This document shows, piece by piece, positions 8,236 through 16,125 of a stretch of DNA of 31,413 nucleotides. Positions within the stretch are counted from its first letter, which is position 1; each line of letters begins with the position of its first letter. The notes beneath the pieces are model-generated. The model was given only the letters and a program-made list of their open reading frames with translations, was not told the origin of the DNA and did no database searches. A program made the position numbers and the translations under genes. Location of the stretch: positions 1-31,413 of the IMG/VR virus record IMGVR_UViG_3300034066_001650. One strand, 5' to 3'. The DNA comes from a virus.

Positions 8236-9372
8236 ATGAGATCCAAGGCATTTTTTATAAATGGTGGAGCTGGCAGAGTGATTTGCTCCATCCCTGCATT
8301 TGAAAAATACGCAGAAACTCATGACGATTTTGTTATAGTTTGTGAAGGGGGAACTGATTTTTATAAAGGACATCCAATTCTGCACAAATATGTTTTTGAT
8401 AATTGGCATAAAGGTCTATTCGAAAAAGAAATTAAACATAGAGATTGTATAACTCCAGAGCCATATCGATCTTGGCATTATTACAATCAGAAGTGTAATC
8501 TTGCTCAAGCATTTGATGTTATCATTAATGAATTGGATGAACCGAGAGAAATTGGTGATCCAACAATTCATTTAAATAAAATGGAACTTCTTGCTGGTTA
8601 TAATTCTGTGGAAGAAATTAAAGCAGGAACTGGTAAGGATAAAGTTTTAGTTGTACAACCTTTTGGTAGATCTGTTGAACAAGTCGGGGCAGATTTTATT
8701 GCAGATCCAACATCTCGTAGTTTTTCTCTCAATAATATTGTAGAAATTATTAACGAACTTAAAAAAGATTATGCAATTATTATTATGAGTGAGATTCATT
8801 TTCCTCTTGAAGAAAATGAAGAAAAATCTAAATATCGTGTCGCAAGACCACAAATTACAGATATGAGAATGTGGGCAAGTATTATCAATGCTTCAGATCA
8901 CTTCCTGGGTTGTGATAGTATGGGGCAACATATTGCTAAAGCATTTGGTAAAACTGCTACTGTTGTTTTGGGATCAACATATCCAGAAAATATTTCATAT
9001 CCAAATTCAAAGGATTTTAATATTATTGATGCTGGATTAGATAGGAGAAAATATAGCCCTATTCGTATCTCTATTGATGAAGAAATTGATCGATATAATG
9101 ATGAAGCAATGGAGTTGAATAAGCAAAAAATACAAGAAGTTATTTCTTCTGTTAAAAAAAGTTTAGGTAAATCTGTTGCTTATACTGGAAATTGGAAACC
9201 ATCTAATGCAGCACAAAGTTCTTGTTGTCCAACTACTCAAAATGCTCTTCCTATGGCACCAGAAATAAAGGCACCCTCTACTCCAGTATTGATGCCAAAA
9301 GAAAATAAAGGATTTGGTGGAAAAGAATCATTAGATAAAGAAATTAATAACATTTTAAAAAAACTTAAGTGA
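8236..9372 (+). CDS. Glycosyltransferase family 9-like (heptosyltransferase type)
   Basis: 378 residues. The N-terminal half opens with a Rossmann-like segment FFINGGAGRVICSIPAFEKY. The C-terminal half carries the GT9 signature: MWASIINASDHFLGCDSMGQ, then HIAKAFGKTATVVLGSTYPE, matching the D(S)G..H.A.A.G.P...(F)G.T.P pattern of ADP-heptose:LPS heptosyltransferases. The last 60 residues are a Pro/Ser-rich linker and a Lys-rich helix that are not part of the usual family. GAGG sits upstream of the ATG. Heptose-nucleotide genes downstream make a heptosyltransferase role attractive, but sugar and acceptor are not proven. Confidence 0.7.
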   Translation: MRSKAFFINGGAGRVICSIPAFEKYAETHDDFVIVCEGGTDFYKGHPILHKYVFDNWHKGLFEKEIKHRDCITPEPYRSWHYYNQKCNLAQAFDVIINELDEPREIGDPTIHLNKMELLAGYNSVEEIKAGTGKDKVLVVQPFGRSVEQVGADFIADPTSRSFSLNNIVEIINELKKDYAIIIMSEIHFPLEENEEKSKYRVARPQITDMRMWASIINASDHFLGCDSMGQHIAKAFGKTATVVLGSTYPENISYPNSKDFNIIDAGLDRRKYSPIRISIDEEIDRYNDEAMELNKQKIQEVISSVKKSLGKSVAYTGNWKPSNAAQSSCCPTTQNALPMAPEIKAPSTPVLMPKENKGFGGKESLDKEINNILKKLK

Positions 9373-9382
9373 GGTATAATAA

Positions 9383-11185
9383 ATGACACAATGGATTGCT
9401 GCTATTGCTAGAGGGCATAACTCTGGGGTTTGTCTTCTTAAAGATGGTGAATTAGTTTTATCTATTGAGGAAGAGCGTTTATCTAGGGCAAAATATGATG
9501 GTGGACCATTGGCGTCAATGGTTAAAATTCTTGAATATACTGATAAACTTGATTATTTGGTAATCGCACATACACAACCTTTAAGTGACGCTGGAAGAAT
9601 TGATTTTTCTGGTGATGATATCTATACTGGTCTTGCAAGAAAACTTGGATTAATTGATAGAAATCAAGATAATTATAATCATCCTCAAGTTATAGATTTA
9701 AGTAGAAATCATCATAAACTTCATGCTGCATGTGCATTTTATCGTTCTGGATTTGAAAGTGCAGTATCATTAGTTGTTGATGGTGCTGGAACTTTTATTC
9801 CAATGCAAATTGGGCGAAATCAAGAAATGACCTGGGAACTTGAATCTATTTTTAGTTGTGAATATCCAGCGTTATTCAAAACTCTTTATAAGCATCAATC
9901 TGGAAGAGGTCCTTGGGCATCTGTAAGAATACCCGAAATGCCTAGTGATACTGAAGGTGAAGACGGAACACATGAATTAGTTCTTGATGATAGTGCTGGT
10001 ATTACAAAAGCATATGAAGCAGCAACACAATATTGTGGTTGGCCTCCCATTGAAGCAGGTAAAACTATGGGATTATTCCCTTATGGAAAACCAAATGATA
10101 ATATTCCTGCAATTTATACTGATGGTAATGGTGGTAGTTGGAAGACTTCTGATCGAAATGTTATTATTCCAACCTATCCTAACGGTGCATTAGTTAATGA
10201 AGGTAGATATGAATTTCTTAGAACACCAGAAGAATTTGATGATCTAACACTTCTTGAGAATCGTCGTGATATGGCATATGCTATTCAAACACAATCACAA
10301 CAAATGGTTCTTGATTTAATTCGTAAAGCAGTTGAAATGACTGGAAATAATAATGTCGTTATTTCTGGTGGATATGGTCTTAATTGTGTTGCAAACTATT
10401 GGTATCTTGAGCAACTTAAAGATGAAAACATTAATCTTTATGTTGAACCAGTAAGTAATGATGCTGGAACTGCAATTGGTGCTGCATTAATATGGCATCA
10501 TAAAGTCAATGAAGATAATAATGTAAAAGAAAAAATTCAAAATCTTTATACTGGACCTAGTTATAATTACAGTAATCAAGAGATTAATTTAGTCTCGGAA
10601 AAATATAATGCGACGGAAGTAACATCTGCATCTTATGAAGATGTTATTGAGTTAATCATGGATAAAAATATTGTCGCAGTATTCCAGGGAAGGTCGGAAG
10701 CTGGTCCTAGAGCACTTGGTAATAGATCCATTCTTTATGATCCAAGAGATCCAAATGGTAAAGATCATGTAAATCGTATTAAGAGAAGAGAATACTTTAG
10801 ACCTTTTGCTGGATCTATTCTTCATGAGCATGTTCATGATTGGTTTGATCTTCGTGGTATGGAAGATTCTCCCTTCATGATGTATGCTGTAAATTGTAAA
10901 GAAGGTATAGAAGAAAAAATTCCTGCAATTATTCATGTTGATGGAACTTGTAGAATTCAAACTGTTACTCAAGAACAGAATTTGCATTACTATAATTTAA
11001 TCAATACCTTCTACGAAAAAACTGGTTGTCCTATTATTTTTAATACATCATTTAATCTTGGTGGAGAACCTCTGGTTGAAACTCTTGATGATGCTGTAAG
11101 AACTCTTGCTAATAGTTTAATTGAATATCTGTATTTGCCAGAATACAATACTTTAATTTACGTTAAAAATCAGGAGGATGAATGA
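9383..11185 (+). CDS. NodU/CmcH-family O-carbamoyltransferase
   Basis: 600 residues, full length for the family. N-terminal Kae1-like domain: GHNSG at 11-15, EEERLSR at 29-35, the metal-site region NHHKLHAA at 109-116, the nucleotide-site VVDGAG at 131-136, and ISGGYGLN near 334. C-terminal domain: EAGPRALGNRSIL near 440 and RREYFRPFAGSIL near 467, both typical. These enzymes form carbamoyl-adenylate from carbamoyl phosphate and ATP and move the carbamoyl group to a sugar or polyketide hydroxyl. The gene lies between the glycosyltransferase and the halogenase and overlaps the latter by ATGA. A second, divergent copy lies at 18521-20107. The acceptor is unknown. Confidence 0.92.
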   Translation: MTQWIAAIARGHNSGVCLLKDGELVLSIEEERLSRAKYDGGPLASMVKILEYTDKLDYLVIAHTQPLSDAGRIDFSGDDIYTGLARKLGLIDRNQDNYNHPQVIDLSRNHHKLHAACAFYRSGFESAVSLVVDGAGTFIPMQIGRNQEMTWELESIFSCEYPALFKTLYKHQSGRGPWASVRIPEMPSDTEGEDGTHELVLDDSAGITKAYEAATQYCGWPPIEAGKTMGLFPYGKPNDNIPAIYTDGNGGSWKTSDRNVIIPTYPNGALVNEGRYEFLRTPEEFDDLTLLENRRDMAYAIQTQSQQMVLDLIRKAVEMTGNNNVVISGGYGLNCVANYWYLEQLKDENINLYVEPVSNDAGTAIGAALIWHHKVNEDNNVKEKIQNLYTGPSYNYSNQEINLVSEKYNATEVTSASYEDVIELIMDKNIVAVFQGRSEAGPRALGNRSILYDPRDPNGKDHVNRIKRREYFRPFAGSILHEHVHDWFDLRGMEDSPFMMYAVNCKEGIEEKIPAIIHVDGTCRIQTVTQEQNLHYYNLINTFYEKTGCPIIFNTSFNLGGEPLVETLDDAVRTLANSLIEYLYLPEYNTLIYVKNQEDE

Positions 11186-12666
11186 AACCACTTCGTAGAA
11201 TTGTAATAGTTGGGGGAGGAACTTCTGCTTGGTTGACTGCTGCGTTCCTCTTAAACAGAACTAGAAAATATTGTGAGATAGTTGTAATTGATAAAGAACA
11301 AGGTCAAACTGTTGGTGTTGGAGAAGCAACTGTTTTAAGTTTTAAACCATTTATGGAGGCATGTGGATTTCCAATTGAATCCTGGTTTAATCAAATAGAT
11401 GCTACTTTTAAATCTGGAATTTTATTTGCAAATTGGCAAAAAGAAGGGGAAGATATTTGGCACCCATTTGCATTCCCAGCATATGATTGGGCTAATACAA
11501 ACTTATTGAATATCTGGACTCAATGTAAAGATCTTGATTTTAAATTGAATGCTACAGCATTATATCATCCTTCAGTGGATGAGAATAAAATAGATCCAAC
11601 AAATCTACCCGCATATGCATACCATATTGATTGTGGTAAATTAGTTAAATTTATCCAAAATAAAATTATGGATAAAATAACTTTTGTTCAATCCGAGGTT
11701 GTTGATATTGTTAGAGATAATACTGGCAATGTCCAGTACTTATTGTTAAGTGATGGACAAGAAATAGAATCTGATTTATTTGTTGATTGTACTGGATTTA
11801 AGAGATTAATTGGATCCAAACCAGATACTGTAAATCTTCGTGATAGGTTGTTTTGTGATACTGCGGTTGCTGGGCATATTCCATATAATGATATTAAAAA
11901 TGAAATGAGACCTTATGTAATATGTGATGCAGTTGAGCATGGATGGATTTGGAATATTCCTGTTCAAACCAGAATTGGATCTGGGTTAGTTTTTAATAGA
12001 TCTATTACAGACCCAGAAGAAGCAAAAGATTATTTTGTTAATTATTGGGATAATAGAGTAGAACGTGAATCACTAAAAGTTATTGATTGGACTCCTTATT
12101 ATCATAATAACTTTTGGGAAAATAATGTTGTATGTATTGGATTATCTGCTGGATTTATTGAACCATTAGAAAGTACTGGTGTAGCATTAATTTGTGCTGG
12201 AGTAATTGGATTGGGAGAAGCACTTAAAGGATCTTCTTATAATATGCAAGACATTAATTTGTATAATTGTAAGATGAAATGTTTCTTTGAGAATGCTGTA
12301 GACTTTGTAAATATGCATTATTCTAGATCTCAAAAGAGTGGAAAATTCTGGGAGTGGGTTAAAGAAACTCATCAAATAACTGATACTCAAAAATATTATG
12401 AATTTGAACTTGAGCATAATCCATATCAAGTTCCTAATGATGGAGATTTTATGTTTGCTGGTGAAAATTGGAGTGTATGGTTATTTCAATTAATGGATGT
12501 AGAAAATATTTTATATAAAAATAATGGATTGTCCGAAATTCAAACGAGACGAATAATTTCAGATTTTCGTAAAAATGAACTAGAAAAGCATAAAAATTCT
12601 GTGCTCCATTATAATTATGTTAAAGGTTATTCAACTATGATAAATGACAATAAAAATAATAGATAA
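11182..12666 (+). CDS. Flavin-dependent halogenase (tryptophan-halogenase family)
   Basis: 494 residues. FAD-binding motif IVIVGGGTSAWLTAAFLL at about 7-24; GVGEATV at 45-51; ATFKSGI with Lys77, equivalent to the catalytic Lys of PrnA; GWIWNIP at 254-260, the WxWxIP motif of flavin-dependent halogenases; EPLESTG at 327-333 with Glu330, equivalent to the PrnA active-site Glu. All key residues are present, so it should make HOX/lysine haloamine using FADH2, O2 and halide. AGGAGG stands 4 bases before the ATG, and the start overlaps the carbamoyltransferase stop. A related cyanophage enzyme, VirX1, is known to be a halogenase preferring iodide. The substrate here is unknown, and free tryptophan should not be assumed. 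Confidence 0.93.
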   Translation: MKPLRRIVIVGGGTSAWLTAAFLLNRTRKYCEIVVIDKEQGQTVGVGEATVLSFKPFMEACGFPIESWFNQIDATFKSGILFANWQKEGEDIWHPFAFPAYDWANTNLLNIWTQCKDLDFKLNATALYHPSVDENKIDPTNLPAYAYHIDCGKLVKFIQNKIMDKITFVQSEVVDIVRDNTGNVQYLLLSDGQEIESDLFVDCTGFKRLIGSKPDTVNLRDRLFCDTAVAGHIPYNDIKNEMRPYVICDAVEHGWIWNIPVQTRIGSGLVFNRSITDPEEAKDYFVNYWDNRVERESLKVIDWTPYYHNNFWENNVVCIGLSAGFIEPLESTGVALICAGVIGLGEALKGSSYNMQDINLYNCKMKCFFENAVDFVNMHYSRSQKSGKFWEWVKETHQITDTQKYYEFELEHNPYQVPNDGDFMFAGENWSVWLFQLMDVENILYKNNGLSEIQTRRIISDFRKNELEKHKNSVLHYNYVKGYSTMINDNKNNR

Positions 12667-13123
12667 TTTTTTAGAAAAACAATACTTCAATGAATTAGAA
12701 GATACTATACTTGGACCAATGTTTCCTTGGTTTTTTCAAAAAGGTATAGTATCACCGTATGATGGATATTCTCAATTTATTCATCTTTTTTATACTGATT
12801 ATGAACCAAAAACAAAATATTTTGGATTGATATTTCCCATATTTGAAATTTTAGGTGCATCATCTGTTGTAAGATCTAAAGCTAATTTACTTATAAAAAC
12901 TGACAATATAATTCAACATGATTTTCATTCGGATCATCCAGATTGCACAACTGCTATTTTATATCTAAATACAAATAACGGAAAAACGATATTTGAGGAT
13001 GGAACGGAAGTTGAAAGTATTGCCAATCGGTTAATCGTTTTTAATTCTAATCAAAAACATACTGGTACAACTTGTACTGATGAATACAATAGAGTAGTAA
13101 TTAATTTTAATTATCATGTCTAA
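12644..13123 (+). CDS. 2OG-Fe(II) oxygenase-like protein
   Basis: 159 residues. It opens IKIIDNFLEKQYFNELE, a common start of phage prolyl-hydroxylase-like proteins. Metal site FHSDHPDCTTAILYLN gives H-x-D, followed by GKTIFEDG, then NSNQKHTGT for the distal His, and NRVVINFNYH for the Arg. The start lies inside the last 23 bases of the halogenase gene, so the two are likely co-translated. The next gene also overlaps its end by 8 bases. It probably hydroxylates the same product or protein on which the neighbouring enzymes act; this is inference. Confidence 0.7.
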   Translation: MTIKIIDNFLEKQYFNELEDTILGPMFPWFFQKGIVSPYDGYSQFIHLFYTDYEPKTKYFGLIFPIFEILGASSVVRSKANLLIKTDNIIQHDFHSDHPDCTTAILYLNTNNGKTIFEDGTEVESIANRLIVFNSNQKHTGTTCTDEYNRVVINFNYHV

Positions 13124-13535
13124 AGAAATAACTAAAGTATTTGTAAACGGAACATTTGATCTTTTGCATAAAGGGCATATTGAAATGTTAAATTATGCAA
13201 AATCAAAAGGTGATATTTTATATGTTGCCATTGACACTGATCAAAGAGTCAAAGAAAAAAAAGGAGAATCAAGACCAATCAATAGTCAAAATGATAGGGC
13301 AGAATTTTTAATTAATTTAAAATCTGTTGATTATGTTGTTTTATTCAATACCGATGAAGAATTGGAATATTTGGTTAAAAGTATAGAACCTGATATAATG
13401 GTTGTAGGTTCTGATTGGATTGGTAAAACTGTTATTGGATCTGAACACGCAAAGGAATTAAAATTTTTTAATAGATTAGATGGATACTCAACTACAGGCA
13501 CAATTGAACGTATTATTAATAGGGGAGAAGTGTGA
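13116..13535 (+). CDS. HldE-C/RfaE2-like nucleotidyltransferase (heptose-1-phosphate adenylyltransferase type)
   Basis: 139 residues, the size of a single cytidylyltransferase-like domain. Motifs: VNGTFDLLHKGH at 10-21 with the HxGH nucleotide-binding site; VAIDTDQRVKEKKGESRPIN; RAEFL; IEPDIMVVGSDW; and the C-terminal YSTTGTIERI. This order fits the C-terminal half of HldE, which joins D-glycero-beta-D-manno-heptose 1-phosphate to AMP from ATP. Glycerol-3-phosphate cytidylyltransferase is the main alternative. The downstream gene starts inside its conserved C-terminus and is the PfkB-type kinase that HldE carries as its N-terminal half, which favours the heptose reading. Confidence 0.82.
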   Translation: MSKEITKVFVNGTFDLLHKGHIEMLNYAKSKGDILYVAIDTDQRVKEKKGESRPINSQNDRAEFLINLKSVDYVVLFNTDEELEYLVKSIEPDIMVVGSDWIGKTVIGSEHAKELKFFNRLDGYSTTGTIERIINRGEV

Positions 13536-14286
13536 AGATGAATATCTTTATGGTGATGTAGAACGCATCAGTCCAGAAGCTCCAGTACCAATACTTAAAT
13601 ATACTCACACAGAAATATATTCTGGAATGTCTTCTAATGTTAAAAATAATCTAGAGTCTTTTGGTATAAATGTAGTTCATATAACAAATAAAGAATCTAT
13701 TAAAAAAACTAGAGTAGTTCATAATGGTAGTAAACAACAACTTCTAAGAATTGATAATGATGTAAAAGTATCTCCGATTAAACCCTCTGAGGTTCGGAGT
13801 GCTTTTTTGCATTTTTCATATGATGCAGTTGTTGTATCTGATTATGATAAAGGTCTTCTTACAACTGATGACCTTAAAGTAATTTGTCAAAACTTTAATG
13901 GTCCCGTTTTTATTGATACTAAAAAACGAGATTTATTTACTGAAAAGAATGTAATTTTTAAAATAAATCAGAGAGAATATAATAACCTCATATCTTATCC
14001 AGAGGATGTACATTTAATTGTTACTATGGGTAGTGATGGAGTTAAATACTTGGGGTATACATATCCATCTGAAAAAGTAAATGTATTTGATGTTGTTGGT
14101 GCTGGTGATACCTTCTTAGCAGCATTTGTACACTCTTACTTGACATGTAAAGAAGATAGGTTTAGATTTTCTGAATCTATTAAATATGCAAATAAAGCAG
14201 CAGCAATTGCTGTTCAACATTTTGGTACATATACATTATCAGAAGATGATATTAGGAGTTTAAATAATGGCAATATATTGCATTGA
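13480..14286 (+). CDS. PfkB-family kinase, HldE-N/RfaE1-like (heptose-7-phosphate kinase type)
   Basis: About 268 residues from ATG 13480. A TTG at 13504 would begin NVLLIGEKCEDEY, exactly where family members begin, so the true start may be there; neither has a clear ribosome-binding site. Motifs: GDVERISPEAPVP at 25-37, strongly typical of HldE kinases (DT.RISPEAPVPV); KQQLLRID; DYDKGLL; and the PfkB signature VVGAGDTFLAAF at 205-216 with base Asp210. It is shorter than the usual kinase domain of about 315 residues, and the canonical PGGAANVA is altered to SGMSSNVK. It overlaps the upstream adenylyltransferase by up to 56 bases in another frame, and overlaps the next gene by 20 bases. Confidence 0.82.
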   Translation: MDTQLQAQLNVLLIGEKCEDEYLYGDVERISPEAPVPILKYTHTEIYSGMSSNVKNNLESFGINVVHITNKESIKKTRVVHNGSKQQLLRIDNDVKVSPIKPSEVRSAFLHFSYDAVVVSDYDKGLLTTDDLKVICQNFNGPVFIDTKKRDLFTEKNVIFKINQREYNNLISYPEDVHLIVTMGSDGVKYLGYTYPSEKVNVFDVVGAGDTFLAAFVHSYLTCKEDRFRFSESIKYANKAAAIAVQHFGTYTLSEDDIRSLNNGNILH

Positions 14287-14596
14287 TATTGATGGTACAA
14301 TTTGTGAAAATGGAGCATGTAAAGTGTGTGCATATGAAGGAAGTATGCCTCATTTAGAACGAATTGAAAAAATTAATCAACTTTATGAAGATGGGCATAC
14401 AATAAAATATTTTACCGCTAGGGGAATGGGTAGATACAATGATGATGCTCAAAAGGCGAGGGATAAATTTTATAATTTAACTAAAATGCAATTAGAATTA
14501 TGGGGATGTAAATACCATGAATTGATAATGGGTAAACCATCAGCAGACTACTATATAGATGATAAAGCAATAAAAGACAATGATTTCTTCAATTGA
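14267..14596 (+). CDS. Small HAD-superfamily phosphatase
   Basis: 109 residues. Motif I YCIDIDGTIC holds nucleophile Asp7 and Asp9; motif II is YFTARG with Thr50; then GKPSADYYIDDKA with Lys90 and the Asp98/Asp99 acidic pair. No cap domain fits in this length. Small phosphatases of this type occur in capsule and surface-sugar clusters. Lying between the heptose kinase and the rest of the cassette it could remove the 7-phosphate (the GmhB step), but it lacks the Cys-rich zinc loop of classical GmhB, so the substrate is uncertain. It overlaps both neighbours, suggesting translational coupling. Confidence 0.78.
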   Translation: MAIYCIDIDGTICENGACKVCAYEGSMPHLERIEKINQLYEDGHTIKYFTARGMGRYNDDAQKARDKFYNLTKMQLELWGCKYHELIMGKPSADYYIDDKAIKDNDFFN

Positions 14597-14933
14597 ATTT
14601 GTTCCTAAAGGATGGGGATTTGAAAAGTGGATCGTTAATAATGAACAATATTGTGGTAAACTTCTTTATTTTGTAAAGGGTAGAAAATGTTCTTGGCATT
14701 ATCATAAGATAAAAGACGAAACATTTTATGTTCAATCTGGATTGTTAATACTTCATTATGGGTATGATGATGATATTAATCTAGCACAAAAAAGAACACT
14801 TAAAAAAGGAGAAAAATTTCACGTCCCAGTTGGACTTAGACATAGAATGTATGCCCTAGAAGATACTGAATTATTTGAATTTTCTACTCAACATTTTGAA
14901 GAAGATAGTATTAGAATTATTAAGGGGGACTAA
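14580..14933 (+). CDS. Cupin-fold protein, sugar isomerase/epimerase-like
   Basis: 117 residues. The cupin motif 1 is CSWHYHKIKDETFYVQSG at about 38-55 (H.H...E....G) and the second metal segment is FHVPVGLRHRMYA near residues 80-92. The opening PKGWGFEKWIVNNEQYCGK resembles small cupins linked to mannose-6-phosphate isomerase/guanylyltransferase. A metal-dependent sugar-phosphate isomerase or a sugar-binding protein is plausible. It starts inside the HAD gene and its stop overlaps the next start (TAATG). The reaction cannot be assigned from sequence. Confidence 0.7.
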   Translation: MISSIEFVPKGWGFEKWIVNNEQYCGKLLYFVKGRKCSWHYHKIKDETFYVQSGLLILHYGYDDDINLAQKRTLKKGEKFHVPVGLRHRMYALEDTELFEFSTQHFEEDSIRIIKGD

Positions 14934-15517
14934 TGGAACTGCAAGACTTGATTGTAGAATATCCTAATTTTATATCTGATGAATGTGCGGATAAAATACG
15001 TTCCTGGTTTTTAGAAAATGAACATCTTCATATAGATGGATCTGTGTCTGGATATGGAGAGTCTGGGTATCAAAATTATGTTAGATTGGATGTTAAAAAG
15101 GCAAAACAATCTAATCCACCACCAGATCACGAAATATCACATTTAATGACACAAATTATTTGTGATGTATATACTAATTACAGTAACATAAGACCTTCAG
15201 TAACAATGGATTATGTTTGCATTAAAGACTATTCTGTAAGAGTCTATGAAAAAAATAATGGGTATTTTGATTGTCATATTGATCAAGGTCCTGGTGGTAA
15301 TGTAACTAGAACGTTTGCGGTAATAATATATTTAAATGATGTGGTGGAAGGTGGGGAGACAGAATTTCCACATTATGATATAAAAGTTAAACCAGAAAAA
15401 GGTAAAGTTTTAATATTTCCTTGTAACTATTTGTTTCCTCATAGTGGAAACACTCCAATATCTGGAGAAAAATATATTGCCACTGCTTTTATTAACTACA
15501 AAGAATTTTCATGTTAG
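14933..15517 (+). CDS. Prolyl-4-hydroxylase-like 2OG-Fe(II) oxygenase
   Basis: 194 residues. The core FDCHIDQGPGG gives H-x-D, followed by TFAVIIYLNDVVEGGETEFP, the very typical P4H strand pair. KPEKGKVLIFPCNYLFPHSG carries the distal His and GEKYIATAFINY the Lys that binds 2-oxoglutarate. The match to phage and bacterial P4H domains is strong. Such enzymes can hydroxylate prolines or other residues, or small molecules. It sits in the overlapping operon with the heptose genes. The start is fixed by TAATG coupling to the cupin gene. Confidence 0.85.
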   Translation: MELQDLIVEYPNFISDECADKIRSWFLENEHLHIDGSVSGYGESGYQNYVRLDVKKAKQSNPPPDHEISHLMTQIICDVYTNYSNIRPSVTMDYVCIKDYSVRVYEKNNGYFDCHIDQGPGGNVTRTFAVIIYLNDVVEGGETEFPHYDIKVKPEKGKVLIFPCNYLFPHSGNTPISGEKYIATAFINYKEFSC

Positions 15518-16125
15518 AATATAATATAACTAAACCTTTTGGTCCTATCATTTTTGAATGTTTTTGCCCACAAAATGTGGTGGATAATTTTAATAATTTC
15601 ATTGATAATATGGATCAAGAAACAAAAGAACTATGTTCCTCTAAGCATAGTAAAGTTCAAGGATTTCCTGATCTATTATCAAGAGGATTTGAGATTGTAT
15701 ATTTGACAAGTGATCAATTAGATACTATTGGATTTTCATCTTTTATTGCTAATGCTTCTGAAGAATATATGAAAGTTCATGGTGTGAATAGTGCGGATAT
15801 ATATTTTAACAATTCACATTTTTCAGAGTTATTTGTTGATGTTTGGGTTAATAGATATTTTCAAAATGACTATACACCACCACATGATCATGCTGGACAT
15901 ATATCTGGAATAACGATATTGGATTTACCAGAAGATTCGGATTGGTATGATTTACATAATTTGGAATTTATTTGGAATAATGAGCATCATAGACCTGAGC
16001 AGAAAATAGGAAAAACTTTTTTGTTTCCCAGTAACCTTATGCATTGGGTTACTAAACAAAAAAGTCTTTTAGAAAGAAGGACTATTAGTTTTAATTTACT
16101 TGTAAATACTCAGCAACAGACTTGA
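15511..16125 (+). CDS. 2OG-Fe(II) oxygenase-like protein (2OG-FeII_Oxy_5 type)
   Basis: 204 residues. The central part VDVWVNRYFQNDYTPPHDH followed by AGHISGITILDLP is the metal-site region, and GKTFLFPSNLMHWVTKQ then RRTISFNLLV completes the site with His and Arg. This is the same family as the protein at 6947-7483 (shared layout H.H...SG...FPS.L.H.V....R..ISF). It overlaps the P4H-like gene by 7 bases. Its 3' end overlaps the convergent epimerase gene by 35 bases, so the two C-termini are read from opposite strands of the same DNA. Confidence 0.72.
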   Translation: MLEYNITKPFGPIIFECFCPQNVVDNFNNFIDNMDQETKELCSSKHSKVQGFPDLLSRGFEIVYLTSDQLDTIGFSSFIANASEEYMKVHGVNSADIYFNNSHFSELFVDVWVNRYFQNDYTPPHDHAGHISGITILDLPEDSDWYDLHNLEFIWNNEHHRPEQKIGKTFLFPSNLMHWVTKQKSLLERRTISFNLLVNTQQQT

